Source of the DNA: Gigantopelta aegis
Taxonomy: Eukaryota; Mollusca; Gastropoda; Neomphalida; Peltospiridae
Direction of reading: 5' to 3'
Assembly: GCF_016097555.1 (NCBI RefSeq)
Contig: NC_054699.1
Span: forward strand, 3,330,293 to 3,394,292
DNA: 64,000 bases
In this document: piece by piece, positions 22,796 through 34,413 of the stretch
Numbering within the stretch: position 1 is the first letter of the stretch
Layout: every line of letters begins with the position of its first letter
Notes under the pieces: generated by a model
The model's database searches: none
Told to the model about the DNA's origin: nothing
What the model saw: the letters and a program-made list of their open reading frames with translations, nothing else
Program-made: the position numbers and the translations under genes

Positions 22796-23549
22796 GGTAC
22801 AGACTTGGCAGACGGTGAGAACACAAATCTACACTGTTCAACAAAAAGTTAAGTAAGTTGTGTAATCTTTTTTAGTTATTTCCTTTAACATTGTATGGCT
22901 CCTGGAAGCTAAAACTATGTAGATTGTTATGACACATTTGACAAAAGAACTGCTGATGACTTTCTGTCCCTACAGAAACGGGACACATTACTTTTGTTAT
23001 GACTGTTGCGGGTCACTGAGAAAAACAAAGTGACGTCTCGTCATTATCTGTCATTTGTCTATAACAGTCATAATTCAGTCGCCTAAACTATCGGACATTT
23101 TTACCACAAAGGTCTCAGAAGTGTTAATCCATAACTGGCTGTGATATATGGTTTTTGAGACCGCTCCGTAACCTAATTTAGCGAGGGAAGCCATCTTTGA
23201 TCTCGGTTATATTTTAGAAAACTCCACATCAGGTGCTTTATTAGGAGGGGCCTCGGAAGAGTTAAACAAATACCATGTATGGTGGAGCAGGGGGATGGGA
23301 GGGAGACAGCCGCCCACAGTAATTTGGGATAATTGCTAAATATTTGCATTTACCAGCATTTGTCATGGAAATACATGGTAAAACGGTTTCAGGTCAGCTC
23401 ATTTTGCCCGAATATCTCTATCGTTTTTGCCCGAATGTGAGGATTTCTCCAGCCCTGTGAGGCTTTCCACCCTCTACACAACCCCCCCCCCCCCCCCACC
23501 CCCACCCCCCTGTCTCGTACGTTTATGTTTATCATGATAAATTGATGTT
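22796..23549. other. gene-free sequence with a poly-C run
   Basis: A C-rich run lies at about 23482-23512. Nothing else is recognised. Confidence 0.45.
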
Positions 23550-24195
23550 ATATGTAGAATGCAGGAAATTGCATTTCAGGACATTTAGTTTAAAAAGGTT
23601 CCAGGGGAACTCCCCAAGAAATTTAGTAAACGTTACTAAATGAGTTAACCCAGTTTTAATTTAACATGTGTATAATGATATAAAATAATACATTACAAAA
23701 ACATTTCCTCTGTTTTTTCGTTTTTTCAATTATTATTTTCAATTAAAATTCATATTTGCGATTTTAATTGCAACACATTATTTGATTAGACCAAACAGTT
23801 GTTCGTTGTAGGTAATTATTTTGGCACATCGTCATGACTGTGGTGTCTATAATACCGATCTTCAGATTAAATAGCATAATACACATGTATATATATAAAC
23901 ATGGCAATAAAAGTGTAGCATTCACAACCATTTGTCACGATGAAGTTTACTTGTAGAAAACAGGAAATTGCATTACAGGATATAAAGTTTTAAAACTTCC
24001 CGGTGAAGCACTTCCTCGAATTCACCTAAATGCATGTGTACACACTCTGCCAATGTAGTGAAACCAGCTATATTAACATTTTATTTAAACACAATGTTCT
24101 GTATAGTACATTAAAAATAATAGATTGTTTTTTATTCATGTTCATATTTTCAATTGTAGAACTAATTGAAACTAACTATTTGTTTAGACTATACA
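23550..24195. repeat. two diverged direct copies of about 250 bp
   Basis: The segment at 23550-23810 (CAGGAAATTGCATTTCAGGA ... CAGTTGTTCGTTGTAGG) resembles 23935-24215 (CAGGAAATTGCATTACAGGA ... CAGTTGTTCATTGTAAGG). Confidence 0.65.
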
Positions 24196-24310
24196 GTTGT
24201 TCATTGTAAGGCCAGAGTGGGTATACCTAGATTTGGTTTTTTGTTTACGGTTTGTCGTTCAATTCCGATCAGCATCAGTGGGATATCCTCGGCTATCTCC
24301 GAGACCTGTA
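24150..24310. repeat. inverted copy of parts of 18846-20020
   Basis: Reading in reverse, 24150-24235 matches 19920-20010 and 24240-24300 matches 18846-18900, in the expected order, with the roughly 1 kb between them absent. Confidence 0.7.
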
Positions 24311-24721
24311 GCCTACGTGAATTGTTTCTTGAGCTGTTGATAGCAAAGACGGCACAACGATCGAGACTGAGAAAACGTAAGGTGGTGTGGTCTCATCAGA
24401 AACCTTTTGCAACTCGCCTGTCGTGGGTACCTTTGCGTTTGTGTCTGTGTGCGCGTGCATAAATATGATATATTTGTGCGTGTGAGTGTGCTATCATACA
24501 CACGCAAACATCTAATAAAATTTCGATAAAGAGGGAGGGGCACTATAATTAGAGTGGGCAACTCAAAAAAGGTTTACGGTAAAATGTGTTTATAATACCA
24601 GCGTATCAAATTACCGATGACAACACAGTCGCGCATGCGTTTTTATGCCGGGGCAGAATTTCTATCTATCGATTGCACGCGCCCTTCACTTTTAGCACGC
24701 CGCGCTCGTGCTGTATAAAGT
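24311..24721. other. gene-free sequence
   Basis: Nothing recognised. Confidence 0.45.
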
Positions 24722-24746
24722 TTAAACTAAACTAAACTAATCTAAA

Positions 24747-24783
<37 letters not shown>

Positions 24784-24860
24784 AGATCCGCGGGGCCCCT
24801 GAAGGCGCGGGGCCCGTAGCATTTCCTACATCTGCTACGTTGTTAATCCGGCACTGACCA
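24722..24860. repeat. poly-A tract and GGGGCCCC repeat fragment
   Basis: TAAAC steps lead into about 32 A's, then GGGGCCCCTGAAGGCGCGG and TTAATCCGGCACTG, related in reverse to 6847-6905. Confidence 0.5.
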
Positions 24861-25353
24861 TTAGTATACCATTCGCCTATATTCGCGTTTAAACAAAACA
24901 AATTGTCGATCAGTACAAATTTCACTTGTAGTATCCATAATTAAAACACATTTCATTTTCTTTAACTGTTTTAAAATAATGAAAACTGACGAAGGGGTCC
25001 GAAGATATACTGCTGTACCGATTATTTCATACCGAATACTTGGGCTACTTACCGAGGTACATACTGTAGGTTGCATTGTATCAAAGAAGAGAGTTCCGTG
25101 ATAAAGTTCGAGGTGCACAGTGAAATATTTACGGTGTAAAAATAGACGTGGCTGTGTTTGGTGATATTGATTTTTTTGTACAAATACTATTATCCATTGA
25201 CAATAAATAAATACACTTTTATTTGTTATACAATTGTTATGCAATATACACCAGAGGTTGAAACTAATGTAGTGTACCCCCAAAAATGGGTTGTGATCCC
25301 CTTGTGCATAAAATGTCCCTTAAGTGATTCTTCATATTAAATAAGTACACTCT
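24861..25353. other. gene-free sequence
   Basis: A 140-codon minus-strand frame (24861-25283) has no recognised domain. Confidence 0.4.
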
Positions 25354-26008
25354 GTGGGTAGACAGAAAAGTGAGGGTAGACTTTCTGTAACCCGGCAATA
25401 ATTGAGAAAATGACGTTCAAAGATATAACCACCATGGCTGAATTTGAAAGAACATTATTTTTTGTAATCGTTTGTAATTTATATTGGTGGTTGAAAGTCT
25501 TGCATACTTTGATGTAATTTGCATATAATTAATGATTTCGATGCTTTGATCATGTTATTATAAACAATGTTAATGTTTCACTTTCCATATTTTAATTTGA
25601 AAAGATTCTGAAGACGTATTTTCATATTTACTAAGTTTTTACAGAATTATGGCAATAACATTGTCTGTTGGTCATTTACTTGTCTCAAATTGAACTAAAT
25701 TTGTGTAATACAAAACTTATCAAATTTGTTCAATCATCATGACCTTTTGACCTCTGTGGACCTAATTAAATAACATATTTGCATACTGCTTATTTTACTA
25801 CACAGAGAGATGTAATAGAAACATTTGGAGAGAGGGGGAGGGGTCGTGTGCTATGCTACGACCTTTGCTTACACAGTTATAACAATTTCATTGCCCCCCC
25901 CCCCCCCCCCCCCCCCCCCAAATTGTTCTTCCAAATTTGGCCATGGTCGCTGCATCTTTCTTATTGCCGGGTTACAAAAAGTTTACCCTCACCTTTCTGT
26001 CTACCCAC
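25354..26008. mobile_element. non-autonomous DNA element with 48-bp TIRs
   Basis: GTGGGTAGACAGAAAAGTGA at the left end matches the reverse of the right end (GTGGGTAGACAGAAAGGTGA), and the match runs on to CCCGGCAATAA on both sides. The 650-bp interior has no transposase and includes a 30-base C run. Target duplication unclear. Confidence 0.85.
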
Positions 26009-26084
26009 ATGGTCTAATAATACGAAGAGTAACTGAGGGAACATTTCATGCACACACCCAGCAACTGGACTAACATCCATAATT

Positions 26085-26228
26085 GTATCCATTGAGCCTA
26101 GCGGTGCACTCACTCTGAGTTGGAGCTGGTACTGAGATAGAATATACCCTGTTGCCTAAGGTGGGATACGAACCCAGAGCCTACCAGCTTCAAGTCTGAT
26201 ACCTTAACCACTATACCACAGAGACGAC
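26085..26228 (-). mobile_element. tRNA-derived SINE head, minus strand
   Basis: In reverse: GTCGTCTCTGTGGTATAGTG (A-box), then CTCTGGGTTCGTATCCC (B-box), followed by a body with AGAGTGAGTGCACCGC, similar to the 56.07-kb element. Confidence 0.7.
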
Positions 26229-27820
26229 CCTAAATCGTATTATTTACTTACTGATATAGATGTTATTTCTTCGTGTATCTTGGCACTGACAAATAGTTTA
26301 AAATAGATATCCGCTAATAATGGGGCTCACGAGTGACTTGAAGTGTAACAAAGGTGTATCACATGCTGAGGTTTCCCACCCGTACTTAAGACTAATGACA
26401 CGTACTCCCTGTCAAGTCGTAAAAAGATATGTTTGTATACCACTGAATATTTAATGTCAACGAATGCGTATCTGACGTAAGTTAAGCGCGTTGTTATGGG
26501 ACTTGTTGCTAACAACATGAAATAACAGTACTTGTTTGTTAGACTGGAGGTGACCTGGTTGTCAAGGCGTGCAGAATATTCTGAGGTGGGGGTCTGGTAG
26601 TTTGCTTTGATATGCTAACGATTAAAAATATCGATCTCGTCTCACTGAATGGAATTGAGCGCTATGTCATCGAGTCTAGGGATCTAAAGGCAGTATATCA
26701 CTGAGGGCAAGGTATACAACAGACAGGGTCGTTCAGCATGTACGTAACGTACCAGCTCGAGTGTTCTCTAGCCTATTCAGCTGTTTATATGTTTTAATCA
26801 GTCGCCAAACACGCTCAGACGACTTCATATACAACACAACACGATATCTTGGTTTTTTTTATATCCATTGATCTCATAGTAAATATATAGTAAGACGTTT
26901 CAGGATTAACCCCGATTGAAAATTTTTTTTTAGTATACATGATACAACAAATATAGGTAACATAATAAAAATAATATACAGGATACAAAATATTTTTTAA
27001 AAAGCCCAACATTTGAATGTATTAAATCAGTTCCCTACATTGATCTATGCATAGAGATTCAAACCGACACTGGGGTCTGATGCGTGAAGCGACACAACCG
27101 AAAGTTTCTAACAACTCTTTGTCCCGGACTACATACACCAATACTGGCCGTCGCCAGCTTCCAATGCTAGGACCCAACGTGTGACTATGACAACGAAGTT
27201 CGAGACTTTAGCACGTTTGTCACAGCGTTTGTTGTATTTCTAGGAAACCACGATAAATTTCTTTCCAAACATTCCAATATATAAACGTATAAAAAAAAAC
27301 CAAAAATATATCGATAGAAAATATTTTATTGCAATAAATATTATAAAAGTTCATTTGACATTGCTATTGTATAAGGGAACTACTCTTTACAATATTTGGA
27401 GTGATGAGTATTGCTAATGAAGTTAATACCGTGGCACTGTGGCACAAATCATTAATAAGGTGAAAAGATATGATGAAAGCTGTTTTATAAAATCGGAGAA
27501 ACTAGTGTTTCGCAGCAACATGTCTGTTACTTTTATATAGTTTTGAATAATTGTGATGTGATAAGTTTTAAAATTAAAATCCATCACAGGATTAGGGGCC
27601 ACGCTATTTAAAAATCCTAGATTTGCGCTTGCATATTAAACCATACCTGTAAATCGCCAATTGTTTTTTATGTCTTAGAATAGTTCTACAACAGATTACC
27701 GAACACATTTTGATATTTTTTAAAAATATATTTTAATAAAAATAATTTTATAGGTTTTCGCTAGTTAGATATATTTTGAAACAATCCATAAAACACACAC
27801 GTCGGAAGATGGCGGTAACT

Positions 27821-27869
<49 letters not shown>

Positions 27870-28589
27870 TTTAAATGTGAGGTTATATATAAATATTAAT
27901 ACAGTGTCTGCGCTTAACTTTTTTGTTGAGTTGCCATCCGGGCAAGTGGTGACAGCACTTTCACTTGCCCGGTTCTATTTTCACTTGCCCGAATAATATT
28001 TTCTAAAAAAACAAACAATATTGCAACAGATTATAAGAGAAAACATTTATTTTGAGTATTTTCCTGCACTTAACCAACCCACTTTTAAAATAAATAACAC
28101 CCCACCCATTTCAATGAAATAATAATAATTTAAAAAACCCCTAAACTATAATGTTCAGTGGATACGATCTATGACGTGTACACATAACCAGGGCTGAATC
28201 TTGTCGACATGAATTTGTGCCCAATTTTACATGCTACTTAACTTGCCTTACACCTATTTTTATATTGGGCATATGTTTATATGTAAAAGCAGACCTACAC
28301 TTTTTCATGGTGCAAAGTAGGCTACATAGCTGTACTTTTATTTATTTATTAATTACTGATTAATTTTTTTTTTTTTAAATCGGTCGCCAGGCGGGCAGAC
28401 CTTACTGTGGGTTTTCAGTCGACCGTTAGGTTCGAAACCTGGAATATATAAACGTAATTTAAATTGTTTGTAATCAACTCTGGTCGTATTCAATCAGTTT
28501 CTAATGATGTAACATTATGAGCTACATTCTTGTGGCCTGTCGAAGTAAAAAAACAAACAACAAACAACCAAACAAACACATCCATATTC
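26229..28589. other. 2.3-kb gene-free region
   Basis: It holds a (GT)n microsatellite at about 27818-27868 and three copies of CACTTGCCCG or its complement at 27950-27995. Otherwise AT-rich with no recognised element or gene. Confidence 0.5.
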
Positions 28590-28892
28590 TCATTGGTCCC
28601 CTCGTCCCAACCAGTGTACCACGACTGGTATATCAAACTCTGTGGTATGTACTATCCTGTCTGTGGGATAGTGCTAATAAAAGATCCCTTGCTGCTAATC
28701 GAGTAGCCCATGAAGTGGTGACAGTGGGTTTCCTCTCTTATTATCTGTGTGGTCCTTAACCTTATGTCCGACCGTAAATAAAATGTGTTGAGTGCGTCGT
28801 TAAATAAAACATTTCCTTCCTTTCTTCCAATAGCCGATGATTAATATCGAAGTCAATGTGCTCTAGTGGTTTCATTATACAAAACAAACTTT
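28590..28892 (+). mobile_element. SINE followed by a second SINE tail
   Basis: The body at 28590-28825 (GTACCACGACTGGTATATC, AAAAGATCCCTTGCTGC, GTGTTGAGTGCGTCGTTAAA) lacks a clear head. A second 3' tail (CCAATAGCCGATGATTAATA, TGCTCTAGTGGTTTC) follows at 28829-28890. Confidence 0.75.
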
Positions 28893-28926
28893 AACTTTTT
28901 TCTTCGTATTTTACGTAAATAAAAAT

Positions 28927-30018
28927 GTTACGACTCATTATCACTATGTTGGACTTACATTGGATATTGGTACCGCTACATATCTTGGCACCACGATTCA
29001 ACTATGGTAATAAAATTGTTATGACTCATTATCACTATGTTGGACTTACATTGGATATTGGTACCGCTACATATCAGGGCACCACGATTCAACTATGGTA
29101 ATAAAAGTGTTATGACTCATTATCACTATGTTGGACTTACATTGGATATTGGTACCGCTACACATCTTGGCACCACGATTCAACTATGGTAATAAAAGTG
29201 TTATGACTCATTATCACTATGTTGGACTTACATTGGATATTGGTACTGCTACATATCTTGGCACCACGATTCAACTATGGTAATAAAATTGTTATGACTC
29301 ATTATCACTATGTTGGACTTACATTGGATATTGGTACCGCTACATATCAGGGCACCACGATTCAACTATGGTAATAAAAGTGTTATGACTCATTATCACT
29401 ATGTTGGACTTACATTGGATATTGGTACCGCTACACATCTTGGCACCACGATTCAACTATGGTAATAAAAGTGTTATGACTCATTATCACTATGTTGGAC
29501 TTACATTGAATATTGGTACCGCTACATATCAGGGCACCACGATTCAACTATGGTAATAAAAGTGTTATGACTCATTATCACTATGTTGGACTTACATTGG
29601 ATATTGGTACCGCTACACATCTTGGCACCACGATTCAACTATGGTAATAAAAGTGTTATGACTCATTATCACTATGTTGGACTTACATTGGATATTGGTA
29701 CCGCTACATATCTTGGCACCACGATTCAACTATGGTAATAAAATTGTTATGACTCATTATCACTATGTTGGACTTACATTGGATATTGGTACCGCTACAT
29801 ATCTTGGCACCACGATTCAACTATGGTAATAAAATTGTTATGACTCATTATCACTATGTTGGACTTACATTGGATATTGGTACCGCTACATATTTTGGCA
29901 CCACGATTCAACTATGGTAATAAAATTGTTATGACTCATTATCACTATGTTGGACTTACATTGGATTTTGGTACTGCTACATATCTTGGCACCACGATTC
30001 AACTATGGTAATAAAATA
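28927..30018. repeat. 91-bp tandem array, 12 copies, with higher-order pattern
   Basis: The unit GTTATGACTCATTATCACTA... recurs every 91 bases. Variant sites (ATATCTT, ATATCAGG or ACATCTT; AAAATT or AAAAGT) follow the same order in copies 1-3 and 4-6, then alternate in 7-8, and become uniform in 9-12. Confidence 0.93.
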
Positions 30019-30164
30019 GTTTTAACATATAATTTAAAGTTATAACTGATAATAAAACAATTATAGACCTGTATTTAAGACTTTTAGCAACAAATACTCC
30101 CACAATTAAATCTGAATAATACATTTAAACGTCAGTAGTAGGGAGGCCTGTATGGCACCATGAC

Positions 30165-30440
30165 CTTGACCTTGGCCGTGATCATGTGACATTGATAGGA
30201 GACAATGGCCTTGGTGCAGGTGTGCGACCTTGGTAGGAGACAATGGCCTTGGGGCAGGTGTGTGACCTTGGCAGGAGACAATGGCCTTGATGCAGGTGTG
30301 CGACCTTGGTAAGAGACAATGGCCTTGGTGCAGATAATGGCCTTGGGAAGGTATGCGATCATGGTAAGAGACAATGACCTTGGTGTAGGTGTGCGACCTT
30401 GGTAGGAGACAATGGCCTTGGTGCAGGTGTATGACCTTGG
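30165..30440. repeat. 38-bp tandem array, about 7 copies
   Basis: GACAATGGCCTTGG recurs at 30201, 30239, 30277 and 30315, then with one longer spacer. Both strands give open frames, which I treat as artefacts. Confidence 0.9.
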
Positions 30441-30804
30441 TGTATTCAATTCAGTTCAATTTATTGCATATTACCAAACTGGTGTCAGCAAACAAATAAA
30501 AACAAAGAAACATACAACATCAATAACAACAACAATTATTAATAATAATAGCAATATTAATGTACAGGCCAGATGTAAGACTGACCTTGGTGTTGGTTTT
30601 GGCTTCATTGTATAAAGTCTATTGTGTTGGTTGTTTTTGTATTTACAGTGGATATACACGTGGGTGTTTTTTCACAGTGTCTTTTTTTATTTTTATTCTA
30701 GTTGACTTGACACCAAAAAGAATCAATAGCCATAAAAGACATTTCTCTTGAAAAGAATAAGTAGCAAAAAAACGTTACAGATGTTTGCAGACGGTACGGC
30801 CACC

Positions 30805-30847
<43 letters not shown>

Positions 30848-31744
30848 GTTTTTTATTTGTTGTATCTGCAAAAATATCCTTCACTGGTGAACTTGAAAGG
30901 ATAGTCTGGCAACCTCGAGCCGTATCACTAAGTTTTATTCTGTGCCGAGCCTGGTGATGATATGCAAATTATGAAAAGAACATACTCTGGTATGGTTTGG
31001 TTTAAAGTGAGACTTTAATGTCGCCAGACAAAATGCGTGTGTAATGATTTTCATTCATTTGTATTTCTTTAACACATAGTCGACTTTTTCTTTGTGCTCG
31101 TCATTCAGCCATTCGTTCATTCATGTCATTTAACTTTTTAGAGTAGAATGTTTTAAGACCACGATGTGTACTGAATATCGCCCATCATGTTGCTAATTAG
31201 TTGAGGCCCGTAGTAACAATATGTGAAATGTAAGGCACACACTATTATGTTGAGGTAAAGAGGGGGAGACAAGCAATTTGTTTGTGTTTCATTTATGTAT
31301 ATAATAGGACCAAAAGGTTAATAGTTTTGGAGTTAAGGGGGAGTGACGTGGGGGGGGGGGGGTCGGGTGGTAGACGGGGTCATAGGCCCCGCTTCCTATT
31401 GACATGTAGTTGATAAATGATATACCGGTACAATAAAAGATTATGATATATTATATACTTCCCATTGGCGGGCCTAGAGGGCTTCTGTTTTAAATACCCT
31501 TTTTAATAAAGTTTTAACATTCATCACAATGTACAACACTCAATTGTTATGAAAACGCGTCGCTGAGCATCGTTATTTCAACAATTTCCTGTGAGCGTGC
31601 CCCCCGAACCCGCATAAATATCTTACACCCTTTAGGAGATCGGATAATTTGCCTTCGACACACTGAAATTGCCCTTTTTATAATTTTGTGTGGCCCCTCC
31701 CCCTTTTACAAAATCCTGTATCTGCCCGCAGACTTTGGCTTGTC
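30441..31744. other. gene-free sequence with (GT)n
   Basis: A GT microsatellite lies at 30804-30844 and a G run at about 31350. No gene recognised. Confidence 0.5.
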
Positions 31745-31953
31745 TACATTCATGCATTTAGGGAAGCGCAAATAAAAGATCCCTTGCTGCCTAATCGTAA
31801 AAAAGTAGCCATGTGGCGACAGCGGGTTTCCTCTATAAACCAGTTTCAGAATGACCATATGTTTGACGTCTAATAGCCGATGATAAGATAAAAATTCAAT
31901 GTACTCCAGTGGCGTCGTTAAATAAAACACACTTTACTTTACATTCATGCATT
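31745..31953 (+). mobile_element. 5'-truncated SINE with 14-bp target site duplication
   Basis: TACATTCATGCATT lies on both sides (31745-31758 and 31940-31953). Between them are GCAAATAAAAGATCCC, GCGACAGCGGGTTTCC, CTAATAGCCGATGATAAG and AGTGGCGTCGTTAAAT, the 3' part of the SINE family. Confidence 0.92.
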
Positions 31954-32089
31954 CTGACTTTCACGTGAGTCTCGGCGTTCGCAAATACTCCCAGATAACG
32001 TCATTGTCTCACTTCATGCATTAGACCCCTGGTCTCCAATCTAACCTGTATGACTAAAGGGATGGCTTCAAATTTCCAATAGTCAATAT

Positions 32090-32345
32090 TCACTCATGTC
32101 GAGCAATATACCTTCTGCTCCAGCTTTCGGTGTCTACACATACCTTTGGACATGCTCATGGTATGCAGATTTCAAACAACATCATATCATTCTGAAACAG
32201 AAGTTGTTCCATCAGGGTTATGATGTCCAGGGACTCATGAGGGCAATCAAAAAGTGTTATAGTAGACATCTGGAGACTATATGTACTATATGTATATGAT
32301 GTATCACGGACCAAAATGATGGCTGATGCTATTGGATATATTGAT
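32090..32345 (+). pseudogene. reverse transcriptase-type retroelement fragment
   Basis: The frame reads SSNIPSAPAFGVYTYLW, then ADFKQHHIILKQKLFHQGYD and GRH-like residues. I recognise the NIPSAPAYGVY...LxxQGY motif from the C-terminal side of reverse transcriptase-bearing elements common in marine invertebrates. The family (LINE or Penelope-like) is not settled. It is a short relic. Confidence 0.45.
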
Positions 32346-33184
32346 CTTGTGAATACATTTTACAGCTCGTTGGTGAAATTCTTGCACATTGTTTCACCGT
32401 TTTAGGTAAAGTGACAGACTTGACAGCTGTCGTGGCAGTAGTCATGGCGGATGCCACTAGTGGGGCAGGATATGACCGCATTTCGCGAACACTTGATGTC
32501 ATCACTGATATGACACTGATTCATGAATGCATGTCACCACAGCTGTACGTATTCTAATGACTTCTGTCCGGTGCAAGTTTTGATTTAGTAAAGTAGTCTC
32601 GGAATGGCAGACCTCTTTGTGGCGATGCAATAGGAATAAAATCTGCATTATGCGCAGACACGGCCCTGACCATGTATTACGATTTGTCGTTCAGATTCTT
32701 ACACACATGTAAGAGATGATCCGTTTTAGATCAATTTCTTCCCCAAGATATTATGTTGGAGATCACGTCTGAATGTTGTGATTGGCTGTTCCGAGGTCAT
32801 GACCCAAGTGTTCTGAGTAACCATAAACACGTGACGTCATTTTAGTATAATTATACTGATTAACAAATGAAAGGGGCGCACTCTAAGGGACGTGTGCTAA
32901 ACTGTTTTTCTAGCACGGTTTTCTGACAACATTTTACCAGGTATTGCACTAGAAACATATGTCTGTGACGTCATTAAATTATATACTTTCAACCTGATGT
33001 CCAAATAGCGCTACGATATCGTAAAATCATCGTAGTATTGTTACATATGGGTTTTTTTATAAAGTAATCCAGACGACAAAAGCCCACTCCCTGATCAAAT
33101 CGTAGGTGTGCACAAGGCAGAGTCGAAAGGATCTTAAGTAAAGTTGTGATTGCTTCCATATCCACTATCAGGTGCTCGATCTTA
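32346..33184. other. gene-free sequence
   Basis: A short segment at about 33011-33040 (GCGCTACGATATCGTAAAAT) resembles the arms of the MITE at 55335. Nothing else recognised. Confidence 0.45.
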
Positions 33185-33575
33185 GGAGGACCGCCACTTC
33201 CCTATGAGATTTGTTACAGGACATTTCATCCCTCCTTCAGCTTCAAGACTGCCACTCCCCTAGTTGATCAGTCCCAGGATATTACAAACATCCTGTAGCC
33301 CTGTAGGAGTACTGCCACTCCCATGAAGATCCGTCCCAGGATGTTACACACATCCAGTACCGCCTGTAGGAGGACTCCCACTTCCCAAGACAATCCGTCC
33401 CAGGATGTTACACACATCCTGTACCCCTGTAGGACTGCCACTTCCCTAGACGATCCGTCCCAGGATTTTATACACATCCTGTACCCCTGTGGGACTGCCA
33501 TTCCCCTAGAAGATCCGTCCCAGGATGTTACACACCTGCACCGTCTGTTAGAGGACTGCCACTCCCCTAGAAGAT
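33185..33575. repeat. about 60-bp tandem array, 6 copies
   Basis: ATCCGTCCCAGGATGTTACA recurs at roughly 60-base steps (about 33329, 33392, 33452, 33512). Frames on both strands are open and are probably by-products. Confidence 0.88.
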
Positions 33576-34328
33576 CCAGGGTATGCACTTGGGATTTTTG
33601 TTTTGACTGTCCAATCGGGCCACCCACAGCAACACTTTGACTCTCCCGTACAACTTTTGAATGGCTCGCGACCGAATTTCGTTAAAAAAGGAATTTACTT
33701 AAATTGCACTTTTAAAAACATGTTATCATATCATACAAACAATAATAACAACACAAAAGAAGGAAACAGAACATGTTTTAGTTTTATTACAAACTCTTGT
33801 AATTAAATTAGAATTATTATGTTGTTTCTGGTGTAGTTTCTTCTCCCATTTTCTTTAGGACAGCAGTCTTGTGTGCCTCACTCTCTTCTTGTAAATGAAA
33901 GAAGATGTTAACAAATTGAATCACAATTGACAACATTCAGAAGGCTTTTTTATTTTATTCATGCAATATACTGATATTGCTGTTACATACTGAGTAATTA
34001 CTTAATGTTATAATATATAATTTTAAACAATATCAGTGATACTGTAAAACTCAACTTTTAGCCATAAAAATTATCTTAAGAAGATTATCATTTACCGCAG
34101 AGGTTTGGTAAGTGTGTGTGTGTGGGGATGGGGTGGGTTAGGGCAATGCTACATCCCCATTCAGGAATTTGTTTGCCTTTATAAGTTTGTTTTCTAAAAT
34201 GTTGGTTGCCCACTCCCACTCCCATCGCATCCCCCACCAGTGCCATCCCCTGCACATATAAAACACTGGGGGGTGGGGTGGGGGGTGGGGTGGGTGGGTG
34301 TGGATGGGTGTCCACCCCACATACCCAC
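33576..34328. other. gene-free sequence with G-rich run
   Basis: GGGG and GGGTGGGG blocks at 34266-34310 could form a G-quadruplex. No gene recognised. Confidence 0.5.
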
Positions 34329-34413
34329 TGGATTGAAGACTTGTTAAATTATGATTTCGTTTCCGATTTCCGTTTCCGAATCCAAAAAACACGAAATTAA
34401 ATAAAGAATACCA
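34329..34413 (+). repeat. left terminal direct repeat of the BEL/Pao fossil
   Basis: TGGATTGAAGAC...GAATACCA, nearly identical to 39265-39351. It is unusually short for an LTR; the sequence outside does not extend the match. Confidence 0.75.

Noticed and set aside
24861-25283. 140-codon minus-strand ORF
   Set aside because: No domain, no support from repeats or splice sites, AT-rich surroundings.
28927-30018. CRISPR-like regular array
   Set aside because: The whole 91-bp unit repeats with no variable spacers, in an animal genome; plain tandem repeat. The same holds for the 38-, 60- and 89-bp arrays.
33268-33640. Opposite-strand ORFs of 105-119 codons
   Set aside because: They lie on the 60-bp tandem array.
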